DNA from: JAHEDH01 sp965364515
GTDB lineage: Bacteria; Actinomycetota; Acidimicrobiia; Spongiisociales; ZC4RG35
Direction of reading: 5' to 3'
Assembly: GCA_965364515.1 (NCBI GenBank)
Contig: CBDTXZ010000023.1
Location: 1-26,181, forward strand
DNA: 26,181 nt
The position numbers and the translations under genes are program-made. The notes beneath the pieces were generated by a model. The model worked only from the letters and a program-made list of their open reading frames with translations, was not told the origin of the DNA and searched no databases. This document shows positions 14,272 through 21,574 of this stretch, one piece after another; within the stretch, counting starts at the first letter, position 1, and every line of letters begins with the position of its first letter.

Positions 14272-14277
14272 TATCGT
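14272..14277 (+). promoter_or_regulatory. -10 box of the leaderless class V aminotransferase gene
   Basis: TATCGT ends 7 nt before ATG 14285, and 36 nt separate it from the minus-strand -10 box of the divergent DinB gene. A regulator bound here could affect both genes. Confidence 0.5.
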
Positions 14278-14284
14278 CCTCGTG

Positions 14285-15448
14285 ATGGAGTGGCAACTCG
14301 ATCCGTCGATCAGGCACCTGAATCACGGCGCCTTCGGAGCGGTGCCTCGCGAGGTCGGGGACCGTCAGACGGAGATACGCGCAGAGATCGCAGCCAACCC
14401 AACCGGCTTCATGGCGCGTGAACTCGAGGGGAGGATGGATGCCGCCCGAGTTGCGCTCGCTGCGTTCGTCGGATCGGATCCTGAGTCGATCGCCTGGATC
14501 GACAACACCACCACCGGGGTCAACACGGTGCTGGCGATGTTCGAGCGCAGACTGTCACCCGGCGAGGAGGTACTGGTCACCGATCACGAGTACAACGCCT
14601 GTCGCAATGCCCTCGACGCGATGGCAGGCCGCTCGGGTGCGGTGATTCGTGAGGTGATACTGTCGTTCCCCACCCGCTCGCGAGTCGCCCTCGTCGACGC
14701 CGTGCTGGCCGGTGTCACCTCGAAAACGAGACTGGTCGTGCTGGATCACGTGACCTCGCAGACTGCGATGACCCTCCCCGTCGAGAGGCTGGTCGCTGAG
14801 CTCGCCCGCTCCGGGATCCCGACCCTCGTCGACGGCGCCCACGCACCCGGGATGGTCGCGCTCGACCTCGATGAGCTCGACGCCGCCTTCTACGTCGGGA
14901 ACTGTCACAAATGGATGTGCGCTCCCCACGGCTCGGCGTTCCTCCGTGTCGCGAGCCCCTATCGCGGAGAGATCGAGCCGCTCGTGGTGTCGCACGGGTG
15001 GAATGACCGGCGCACAGATCGCAGCCGCTTTCGCAAGCTGTTCGACTGGACGGGGACCGACGATCCGTCGGCGTTCCTGAGTGTTCCCGCAGCGATCGAA
15101 TGCATGGGTGCGGCGCTCCCAGGGGGCTGGCACGAAGTGATGGAGTCGAACAGAGCGATGGCCCTCGCTGGACGGCGCATCCTCCTCGAACGGCTCGCCG
15201 GGGAAGCGCCCGTGCCAGACGAGTTGATCGGATCGATGGCGACCGTTCGGCTGCCGAATGCGTCGGAGCCGAGCCCCGGGTTCATCGATCCGCTGAGCGG
15301 AGCGATCCTCGAGTCACACGGCATAGAGGTGCCGGTCTTCGCCTTCCCGGAGAGCCCACATCGGGTCGTGCGGATCTCCGCCCAGCTCTACAACACGATC
15401 GAGGACTACGAGGCGCTGGCGGATGCCCTCGAACACCACCTGCGGTGA
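14285..15448 (+). CDS. Class V PLP-dependent enzyme (isopenicillin N epimerase-like)
   Basis: 387-aa fold-type I PLP enzyme. The start (DPSIRHLNHGAFGAVPREV), the region PTGFMARELEG and the stretch WIDNTTTGVNTVL follow isopenicillin N epimerase-like and cysteine desulfurase-like proteins. The PLP lysine is Lys209 in NCHKWMCAPHG, with VDGAHAPG about 30 residues earlier supplying the cofactor Asp and His. ATG 14285 follows a -10 box by 7 nt. No beta-lactam genes are present, so CefD activity is unlikely; a cysteine/selenocysteine lyase, an ergothioneine-type C-S lyase or another amino-acid lyase is more plausible. The gene ends 3 nt from the convergent helicase. Confidence 0.9.
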   Translation: MEWQLDPSIRHLNHGAFGAVPREVGDRQTEIRAEIAANPTGFMARELEGRMDAARVALAAFVGSDPESIAWIDNTTTGVNTVLAMFERRLSPGEEVLVTDHEYNACRNALDAMAGRSGAVIREVILSFPTRSRVALVDAVLAGVTSKTRLVVLDHVTSQTAMTLPVERLVAELARSGIPTLVDGAHAPGMVALDLDELDAAFYVGNCHKWMCAPHGSAFLRVASPYRGEIEPLVVSHGWNDRRTDRSRFRKLFDWTGTDDPSAFLSVPAAIECMGAALPGGWHEVMESNRAMALAGRRILLERLAGEAPVPDELIGSMATVRLPNASEPSPGFIDPLSGAILESHGIEVPVFAFPESPHRVVRISAQLYNTIEDYEALADALEHHLR

Positions 15449-15451
15449 TGG

Positions 15452-18232
15452 TCACTCGGCGAGCAGATCCAGGAGGTCCTCTCCGTAGGCCTCGAGCTTG
15501 GCGGGCCCGATTCCGGGGATGTCGAGGAGCGCCGAGCCCGACGATGGCCGTCGTGCCGCCAGCGCCTCGAGGGTGGCATCGTTGAAGATCACATAGGCAG
15601 GAACGCCCTGAGCGGTGGCCTGGGTGATCCGCCATTGCTTGAGGCGATCGACGAGGTCGGGGTCGGCGGGTCCCGAGCCAGGGCTGAGCCGGCCCTTGGC
15701 ACCGTTCTTCGTGACCGGCTCGCCCCACGGAACCGCCATCGTCGCCCCGGTGGATTCGAGCCTGATCAGAACGCCCGTGGTCAAGACCTCGTCGACCGAG
15801 CCCGTGTAGCCGCCGGTGACGGTGATCACGTCTCCCACCGTGACGAACATCCCGTCCTTGGTCTGTGAACGCGGACGGGATGACGGCTTCTCGGGTTCGG
15901 GTTCGTCGGACGGAAGCGGAGCGGTTCCGTCGAGCTCGGTCAGGAATCTCGACGGCCTGGACTCGTCGACCAGCACGGTCACGGACGCTCGCCCCCGTGT
16001 GAGCGCAACGTGGAACACCCTGCGCTCCTCTTCGACGTCGTCCGAGAGGTCGTGAGGCATCGTTCCGCGGTCTGCCCCGAACACGAGCACATGGTCCCAT
16101 TCGAGCCCTTTCACCCGGTGGACGCTCGATAAAACCACTCCTCCCGGCTGGCTCGGTCGAGCGAGTCTCTCACGGAGCCACGGTTCGAAGTTCGACGGGT
16201 CCGGTTCCATGGCGGCGACCCTGCGCAGCGCCGCCAGGTCGTCGGTCTGGGCCGACCGGTCCGCCCGAGTCCGCCCAGCGTCCAGCGCAGATGCGGCCCG
16301 ATCGAGGCCGACACGCGAGGCGAGCACGTCGAGCAGGCCTGGTGTCGTCGTCGCATGGCGCGCAGCGAGGAGGATGTCCTCGCAGAAGCCATCCCAGTTC
16401 GCGCGGCGGCGCCCGTCGAGGTCGCGCCCCATCGTCACGAGATCGTCGACATGGAATGGTCCCCGGCGCCGCCCGATCGAGTCGCTGAGCAGACGTGTGA
16501 TGCCCCTGCCTGGCCGCCGCACGATCTCGAAGAGGTCGTTGCGAGACATCGCTTCGGGACGCAGCGCCACCCGGATCCAGGCGAGGGTGGCCCTCAGCAG
16601 GGTGCGATCGAGGACCGATGTGGTGATCGGTGACTGAAAGGCGATGTCCGCTTCGGCAAGCGCGACGTGGATGGGGATGAGGCTCGAGTTGACGCGAGCC
16701 AGGACCGCGACCGAGGCGGGGTGGGCTCCGGCATCGATCACCTCTTGAATGCGCTCCAGCGCACGCTTTCCGAGCTGGTCTCCCGGCGCAGACACCACCT
16801 CGAGGCCGTCCTCGGGAGCGCCGGCGACAGCCCGGATCGACTTGTCCACCCGTCGCACGTTGTAGGCCAGCAGGGAGGCGGCTCCATCCACCACGTCGCG
16901 AGGGCACCGGTAGTTGACCTCGAGCGCATGCGAGCCCGCACCAGGGAACAGCGCCTCGAACTCGAGAAGGAATCTGGGGTCCGCTCCGGCGTATCCGTAG
17001 ATCACCTGGTCGTCGTCGCCGACGCCGAAGACCTCCATGCCCGGGGCGGCCAGAAGCCTGAGCAGCAGCACGTAGGACGGGGTCAGATCCTGGAACTCGT
17101 CGACGAGAAGATGACGGCACTGTCGCTGCCAGTGGGCTCTCAGCTCCGCATCGGCGCAGAGTGCCTCGATCGCCCCGTAGATCTGCTCGTCGTGATCGGC
17201 CTCTCCGTTTCGGTCGAGGGCGTCCCGGTACCGCCGGAAGGTGTCGGTGAATCCGGGGACGTCGTCGCGTTCCGCCTCGACGGACGAGGGCTCCGACAGA
17301 CCGATCCGAACGGCGCCGAGCGCTTCGAGATAGGGGCCGATCACGTCGGTGTTCGCTCGGGGCGGAGCCGTCGCCAACGGTTCGAGCCTGCGACGTTGCT
17401 CCCGTTCGCCGATCAGGTTCAGATGCGGCTTCGCAGAACGGAGGATGGCCCACCCAAGGCCATGGATGGTTCGGATGTTCAGCCGCCGACCGTCTGGGAT
17501 TCGTTCGATCATCTCTTCGGCAGCGCGCCGGTTGTATGCGACTGCCGTGATGGTCGCCGGCTCGATCTCTCGATCGTCGATCAGGTGTCGCAATCGCGAC
17601 GTGAGCACCCTGGTCTTTCCCGAACCGGCAGGCGCGATGATCCGCGCCGGCCCGACGCGGTGTGAGACCGCCTCCAACTGGTCGGGTGCCAGCGGATCAG
17701 AGGGGTCGGTGGCGCTCGGGACGTAGCGGAGGTTTCCGAGATCCACCGACTCGTGGTGCACGACGTACGTGAGCTCGAGTGGTTCCCTCGGACCGCCGTC
17801 GATCCAGATCTCGGTGCCGTCGCGGGTGGTCGCATCGGCCGTGCCACCGACCTCGACGCCGATCCGGGCCGCCGCCTTGTGCGCCCACCACCAGACCGGC
17901 GGATCGCGTCGAGCGTCGTACGAGTTGTGCCACACGCACTTGGCAAGCCGCTCTTCCAGAAAGGAGAAGTCCGAACCGAGCTCGAACGGTGGGGCGTTGG
18001 TGGTCTGCGGCGCCGAGAGCGCATCCTGGCGAACCGCCAGCTCGTAGACGGTCGGCGTTCGGTGCACGTAGCGCCGCTGCGCCTCGGCCACGACTGTCTG
18101 CAAACGTGCGCGGTTGCGCAACAAAGCCTCGTCGATCGTGATGCGGTCGCAGTCGGCCCATTCCGGCGGAGGCTGCGCTCCCGCATCGACCACGACGGAA
18201 CGTCCGAGTCGAGGTGGGCCGGGTGCAGTCAC
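15452..18232 (-). CDS. UvrD2-like superfamily 1 helicase with extra N-terminal domain and C-terminal HRDC
   Basis: 926-aa protein if it starts at GTG 18232, which stands 8 nt after a TAGGCT -10 box; a longer open frame reaches 18367 but crosses the divergent purN promoter. Residues 1-180 are an unrecognised domain with Trp-rich VWHNSYD and PPVWWWAHKAAA segments. The helicase core begins with APDQLEAV; Walker A is APAGSGKT with Lys206, and motif II DEFQDL has Asp378/Glu379. GDDDQVIYGYAGAD, VNYRCPRD, VHRVKGLEW and VALTRGRASV follow in SF1A order. About 796-840 is a small beta-rich segment (GDVITVTGGYTGSVDEV), KOW/Tudor-like in appearance. About 860-926 is HRDC, ending LLDIPGIGPAKLEAYG. The HRDC resembles mycobacterial UvrD2, but the N-terminal extension and greater length set it apart. 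Probably DNA repair. Confidence 0.9.
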   Translation of the reverse strand: MTAPGPPRLGRSVVVDAGAQPPPEWADCDRITIDEALLRNRARLQTVVAEAQRRYVHRTPTVYELAVRQDALSAPQTTNAPPFELGSDFSFLEERLAKCVWHNSYDARRDPPVWWWAHKAAARIGVEVGGTADATTRDGTEIWIDGGPREPLELTYVVHHESVDLGNLRYVPSATDPSDPLAPDQLEAVSHRVGPARIIAPAGSGKTRVLTSRLRHLIDDREIEPATITAVAYNRRAAEEMIERIPDGRRLNIRTIHGLGWAILRSAKPHLNLIGEREQRRRLEPLATAPPRANTDVIGPYLEALGAVRIGLSEPSSVEAERDDVPGFTDTFRRYRDALDRNGEADHDEQIYGAIEALCADAELRAHWQRQCRHLLVDEFQDLTPSYVLLLRLLAAPGMEVFGVGDDDQVIYGYAGADPRFLLEFEALFPGAGSHALEVNYRCPRDVVDGAASLLAYNVRRVDKSIRAVAGAPEDGLEVVSAPGDQLGKRALERIQEVIDAGAHPASVAVLARVNSSLIPIHVALAEADIAFQSPITTSVLDRTLLRATLAWIRVALRPEAMSRNDLFEIVRRPGRGITRLLSDSIGRRRGPFHVDDLVTMGRDLDGRRRANWDGFCEDILLAARHATTTPGLLDVLASRVGLDRAASALDAGRTRADRSAQTDDLAALRRVAAMEPDPSNFEPWLRERLARPSQPGGVVLSSVHRVKGLEWDHVLVFGADRGTMPHDLSDDVEEERRVFHVALTRGRASVTVLVDESRPSRFLTELDGTAPLPSDEPEPEKPSSRPRSQTKDGMFVTVGDVITVTGGYTGSVDEVLTTGVLIRLESTGATMAVPWGEPVTKNGAKGRLSPGSGPADPDLVDRLKQWRITQATAQGVPAYVIFNDATLEALAARRPSSGSALLDIPGIGPAKLEAYGEDLLDLLAE

Positions 18233-18240
18233 AGAGGGCA

Positions 18241-18246
18241 AGCCTA
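18241..18246 (-). promoter_or_regulatory. -10 box of the leaderless helicase gene
   Basis: Minus-strand TAGGCT ends 8 nt before GTG 18232. This spacing is the main reason for choosing that GTG as the start. Confidence 0.45.
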
Positions 18247-18285
18247 AGCACGAGCCCTGACAGATTCGCCACCCGAGGCGCCCCC

Positions 18286-18291
18286 TACACT
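18286..18291 (+). promoter_or_regulatory. Candidate -10 box for purN-purH
   Basis: TACACT lies 11 nt before ATG 18303, so the leader would be only about 4 nt or absent. No Shine-Dalgarno precedes purN. Confidence 0.45.
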
Positions 18292-18302
18292 CCCGCACCT
18301 CC

Positions 18303-18887
18303 ATGACCCCGACACGCATCGCAGTCCTCATCTCCGGTTCGGGCTCCAACATGGTGGCGATCGCCACCTACGGCGCAGACCATTCGGACTTCGAGATCGG
18401 CATCGTCATCTCGGATCGCCCCGATGCCCCAGGACTGGCCAAGGCGTCGGCGATGGGGCTCCACACCCACGTGGTCGACTGGAAGGAATTCGACGATCGG
18501 GGCGAGTTCACGGCCGCCGTGTGCGATGTCATCGAGGCCAATCGGTGCGAGTTCGTGGTGCTCGCCGGCTTCATGCGGATCCTCGCACCCGGGGCCGTCG
18601 AGCGCTTCCCCGACAGAATCCTCAACATCCATCCGTCCCTGCTCCCGTCGTTCCCCGGAGCGCATGCGGTGGAGGAGGCCCTCGACCACGGCGTGAAGGT
18701 CACGGGCGTGACGATCCACGTGGTGGACGAGTTGGTGGATCACGGGCCGATTCTCGCCCAGGAGGCGGTCACCATCGACCCGGGTGACGACGTCGAGTCG
18801 CTCCACACCCGTATCCAGGCCATCGAACATCGCCTCTACCCTCGAGTCGTCGCCGAGTACGTGACTGGAGCAGTGGAGCAGAGATGA
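18303..18887 (+). CDS. purN: Phosphoribosylglycinamide formyltransferase
   Basis: Transfers a formyl group from 10-formyl-THF to GAR, the third step of de novo purine synthesis. 194 aa, typical length. SGSGSN (about 11-16) binds the GAR phosphate. The catalytic residues are Asn108 and His110 in NIHPSLLPSFPG and Asp146 in VDELVDHG. It overlaps purH by ATGA (18884-18887), so the two are translationally coupled, and folD downstream can supply the folate cofactor. It probably lacks a 5' leader. Confidence 0.97.
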   Translation: MTPTRIAVLISGSGSNMVAIATYGADHSDFEIGIVISDRPDAPGLAKASAMGLHTHVVDWKEFDDRGEFTAAVCDVIEANRCEFVVLAGFMRILAPGAVERFPDRILNIHPSLLPSFPGAHAVEEALDHGVKVTGVTIHVVDELVDHGPILAQEAVTIDPGDDVESLHTRIQAIEHRLYPRVVAEYVTGAVEQR

Positions 18888-20431
18888 TCGAGGTCAAGCG
18901 GGCACTCGTATCCGTGTCGGACAAGACCGGACTGATCGACTTCGCCTCGAGACTGGCGGCGGCCGGTGTCGAGCTCGTGTCTTCGGGTGGGACCGCCGAC
19001 GCACTCTCCCGCGCCGGGCTCCCGGTCACCCGAGTTGCCGACGTGACGGATTCACCCGAGATCCTCGGTGGGCGGGTGAAGACGCTCCATCCCAAGATCC
19101 ACGGTGCCATCCTCGCCGACCTGTCTCAGGAGGGGCACCAACGTGACCTGGATGCGCAGGGCATCACCCCGTTCCAACTCGTCGTCTCCAACCTCTATCC
19201 CTTTCGGCAGACGGTCGCCAAGCTGGATTCGACCGAGTCCGAGATCATCGAGCAGATCGATATCGGTGGCCCGGCCATGGTGCGGGCAGCTGCGAAGAAC
19301 CATCGCTGGGTGGGCATCGTGACGTCGCCCGAGCAATACGGAGCGGTGGCGGCTGCCATCGAAGCCGGCGGGCTCGACAGCGGGCTTCGACGCACCCTCG
19401 CCAGGGAGGCGTTCTTCCACACCGCCGCCTACGACGCTGCCATCGTCAACTGGCTCGAGGGTCTCGAATCGGACTTCCCGGATCGGGTCGTCGTGGCTCT
19501 CGAGCGCGACCCGACGCCGCTCAAATACGGCGAGAACCCCCATCAGACGGCAGGGCTGTTCCACGAACCCGACCGGGTCACATGGTGGGACGAGGCGGTC
19601 CAGTTGAACGGCCCGGCCGCCTCCTATCTCAACGTGTTCGATGCCGATGCCGCATGGGCGCTCGTGCATGATCTCGCGGCAGTCACCGGAGAGCCGAGCG
19701 TCGTGATCGTCAAGCACGCAAATGCCTGTGGAGCGGCCTCGGCGCCGGCGCTCGCCGACGCCTACCAGCAGGCGTACGAGTGCGACCCGCGCTCTGCGTT
19801 CGGGGGCATCGTGGCGTTCAGTCAACCCGTGGATGCCGCCACGACCGAGCGCATCGTGGCTGCGGCTCAGGCCGACGTGATCGTGGCACCTGCGTTCGAT
19901 GCCGGTGCGGTGGAGGCGATCGCAGGTCGTCGCAAGAACACCCGTGTGTTCCAGGGGCCGGTGTCACAGGCTTCACCACTGCATCTGCGGCCGATCTCTG
20001 CCGGATGGCTGGTGCAGTCCCAGTACGGATTCGTCTCCGAGCCCGCGCAGTGGCGCAGCGTCGCCGATCGCGCACCCACCGCCGAGGAGATGCGAGACGC
20101 CGTGTTCGCCTGGAGGGTGTGTGGGGCGACCACGTCGAATGCGATCGTGATCGCCAAGGACTCCACGGCCTGGGGAATCGGTGCAGGCCAGCAGAACCGG
20201 GTGGAGGCGTCCGAGATCGCCAGGGACAAGGCAGACGGACGGGGGAGGGGCGGCGCGTTGGCCAGCGACGCGTTCTTTCCGTTTCCCGACGGAATCGACG
20301 TGGCAGCCGACGCCGGGGTCGCGGTCGTGGTCCAGCCTGGCGGATCGATTCGCGACGACGAGGTCATCGCCAGGGCCAACGAACTCGGGCTCGCCATGGT
20401 GTTGACCGGCGAGAGGCAGTTCAGGCACTGA
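18884..20431 (+). CDS. purH: Bifunctional AICAR formyltransferase/IMP cyclohydrolase
   Basis: Catalyses the last two steps to IMP. 515 aa, standard length. The N-terminal IMP cyclohydrolase (MGS-like) domain covers about 1-190, with SVSDKTG at 9-15, SSGGTADAL and the HPKIHGAIL segment. The C-terminal AICAR formyltransferase has KYGENPHQ (about 212-219) and the catalytic Lys277-His278 pair in VKHANACG. The end AMVLTGERQFRH matches the family. ATG 18884 overlaps the purN stop; a weak purine-rich stretch precedes it. A heptamer array begins 2 nt after the stop codon. Confidence 0.98.
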   Translation: MIEVKRALVSVSDKTGLIDFASRLAAAGVELVSSGGTADALSRAGLPVTRVADVTDSPEILGGRVKTLHPKIHGAILADLSQEGHQRDLDAQGITPFQLVVSNLYPFRQTVAKLDSTESEIIEQIDIGGPAMVRAAAKNHRWVGIVTSPEQYGAVAAAIEAGGLDSGLRRTLAREAFFHTAAYDAAIVNWLEGLESDFPDRVVVALERDPTPLKYGENPHQTAGLFHEPDRVTWWDEAVQLNGPAASYLNVFDADAAWALVHDLAAVTGEPSVVIVKHANACGAASAPALADAYQQAYECDPRSAFGGIVAFSQPVDAATTERIVAAAQADVIVAPAFDAGAVEAIAGRRKNTRVFQGPVSQASPLHLRPISAGWLVQSQYGFVSEPAQWRSVADRAPTAEEMRDAVFAWRVCGATTSNAIVIAKDSTAWGIGAGQQNRVEASEIARDKADGRGRGGALASDAFFPFPDGIDVAADAGVAVVVQPGGSIRDDEVIARANELGLAMVLTGERQFRH

Positions 20432-20433
20432 TG

Positions 20434-20482
20434 CTCACCCCACGCCTCCCGCCTCACGCATCACGTCTCACGCCTCTCGCCT
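20434..20482. repeat. Heptamer tandem repeat array, family B, minus orientation
   Basis: Seven 7-nt units in strict register directly after purH: CTCACCC, CACGCCT, CCCGCCT, CACGCAT, CACGTCT, CACGCCT, CTCGCCT. The consensus CACGCCT is the reverse complement of AGGCGTG, a rotation of the GCGTGAG unit at 25929-25963 on the plus strand. The array therefore belongs to the same family in opposite orientation. Confidence 0.9.
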
Positions 20483-20513
20483 CGGCCATCTCATCTGCAT
20501 GCGGGAGGCGAGC

Positions 20514-20628
20514 CTTGCTCGTAGCGCCGCTCGACAGAAGCCCGCACGTGCTCGGCTGCGACGTGATACGAAGCAAGACGGCTGTCCCTCCTCAGTGCCA
20601 CGTGAGAGCTCTGCCCACAGGGAGGCAG
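20514..20628 (+). promoter_or_regulatory. Structured leader of folD, candidate regulatory RNA
   Basis: CTTGCTCGTA (20514-20523) pairs with TACGAAGCAAG (20567-20577) over 10 bp with one bulged A, enclosing about 43 nt. Nearer the gene, the Shine-Dalgarno AGGGAGG (20619-20625) is partly enclosed by CTGCC (20611-20615) and GGCAG (20624-20628). An upstream CCTCC (20587-20591) could pair with GGAGG (20621-20625) instead. These competing folds would control ribosome access. It does not match the THF riboswitch consensus that I can recall. I found no TAnnnT box well placed for a start here, so this may be RNA inside a purN-purH-folD transcript. Confidence 0.3.
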
Positions 20629-20630
20629 AC

Positions 20631-21485
20631 ATGAGCGCATTGATCTTGGATGGCAAGGCCGTTGCGGCGGCGGTGAAGGAGGAGGTGGCGGCGCGAGTCG
20701 AGGCGCTCGGTTCTCCGGTGGGGCTGGCAACGGTGCTGGTCGGCGATGATCCGGCATCGCACGTCTATGTCCGCAGCAAGCGTCGGACGGCCGAGGCGGT
20801 CGGGATCACGTCTTATCACCACGAGCTGCCCGCAGATTCGACCCAGGATCAGGTCGAGGCCTTGATCTCGGAGCTGTCGGCGGACGAACGCGTCCATGGG
20901 ATCTTGCTGCAACTCCCTCTGCCCGATGGCCTGGACGGCGAGGCCGCCGTTCAACTCATCGACCCTGCAAAGGACGCAGACGGACTCCACCCCCAAAGCC
21001 TCGGATATCTCTTGCTCGACCGTCCGACCTTTGCTCCGTGCACGCCGTCCGGAGTGCTGAGGATCCTCGATCACTACGACATCGAGACGGAGGGTGCCGA
21101 TGTGGTGGTCGTGGGGCGTTCGTTTCTCGTCGGGCGCCCGCTCGCCGTTCTTCTCGGCAGCAAGCACCGCAACGCCACGGTGACGCTCGCCCACTCCCGG
21201 ACCGTCGACCTCCAGGAGCGTTGCAGACGGGCCGACATCCTCGTCGCCGCAGTCGGCAGGCCCGAGATGATCACTTCGGAATGGGTCAAGCCGGGGGCGA
21301 CCGTGATCGATGTCGGCATCAACCGCACCGACGAAGGGCTCGTCGGTGACGTCGACTTCGAGTCGGTCGTCGAGGTCGCAGGCGCGATCACGCCGGTGCC
21401 GGGCGGAGTCGGCCCGATGACGATCGCCATGCTGATGTCGAACACCGTGACCGCCGCCGAAAGGGCATCTGGCTCGCGGGAGTAG
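20631..21485 (+). CDS. folD: Bifunctional methylenetetrahydrofolate dehydrogenase/cyclohydrolase
   Basis: Interconverts 5,10-methylene-THF, methenyl-THF and 10-formyl-THF using NADP; 284 aa, normal size. ATG 20631 has GGAGG 5 nt upstream. The active-site segment SHVYVRSK contains the catalytic Tyr and Lys; GILLQLPLP supplies the conserved Gln, and KDADGLHP the conserved Asp. The cofactor-binding half shows VVVGRSFLVGRPLA and ends with TPVPGGVGPMTIAML. It provides the 10-formyl-THF used by PurN and PurH just upstream, a typical actinobacterial association. Confidence 0.97.
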   Translation: MSALILDGKAVAAAVKEEVAARVEALGSPVGLATVLVGDDPASHVYVRSKRRTAEAVGITSYHHELPADSTQDQVEALISELSADERVHGILLQLPLPDGLDGEAAVQLIDPAKDADGLHPQSLGYLLLDRPTFAPCTPSGVLRILDHYDIETEGADVVVVGRSFLVGRPLAVLLGSKHRNATVTLAHSRTVDLQERCRRADILVAAVGRPEMITSEWVKPGATVIDVGINRTDEGLVGDVDFESVVEVAGAITPVPGGVGPMTIAMLMSNTVTAAERASGSRE

Positions 21486-21514
21486 CCGGCGATCGACGAT
21501 GTCGCGGAGCGATG

Positions 21515-21536
21515 GCTCGGCGAACACCCACCGAGC
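21515..21536 (+). terminator. Hairpin after folD
   Basis: GCTCGG (21515-21520) and CCGAGC (21531-21536) form a perfect 6-bp stem with a 10-nt loop, 29 nt after folD and just before the next gene's -10 box. Confidence 0.4.
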
Positions 21537-21548
21537 GGTTGGCCCGTG

Positions 21549-21554
21549 TAGTTT
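21549..21554 (+). promoter_or_regulatory. Candidate -10 box for the SGNH esterase gene
   Basis: TAGTTT would start transcription near 21561. The short leader then carries GGAGG (21565-21569) 5 nt before ATG 21575. Confidence 0.4.
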
Positions 21555-21574
21555 CGGGATCATCGGAGGTGGAG

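Noticed and set aside
13750..15448. Ergothioneine biosynthesis (EgtB/EgtE) pair
   Set aside because: The DinB protein lacks the sulfatase-modifying-factor domain of EgtB, and no egtC, egtD or egtA is nearby. The PLP enzyme alone cannot support the pathway.
15452..18232. Helicase-based phage defence locus
   Set aside because: The helicase has UvrD2-like repair architecture with HRDC and no nuclease, methylase or other defence partner beside it.
18233..18367. Longer N-terminus of the minus-strand helicase
   Set aside because: The extra 45 codons overlap the purN start and both promoters and have no family similarity; GTG 18232 fits a -10 box at leaderless spacing.
20514..20628. Known THF riboswitch
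   Set aside because: I could not match its conserved core; only generic stems and Shine-Dalgarno masking are seen.
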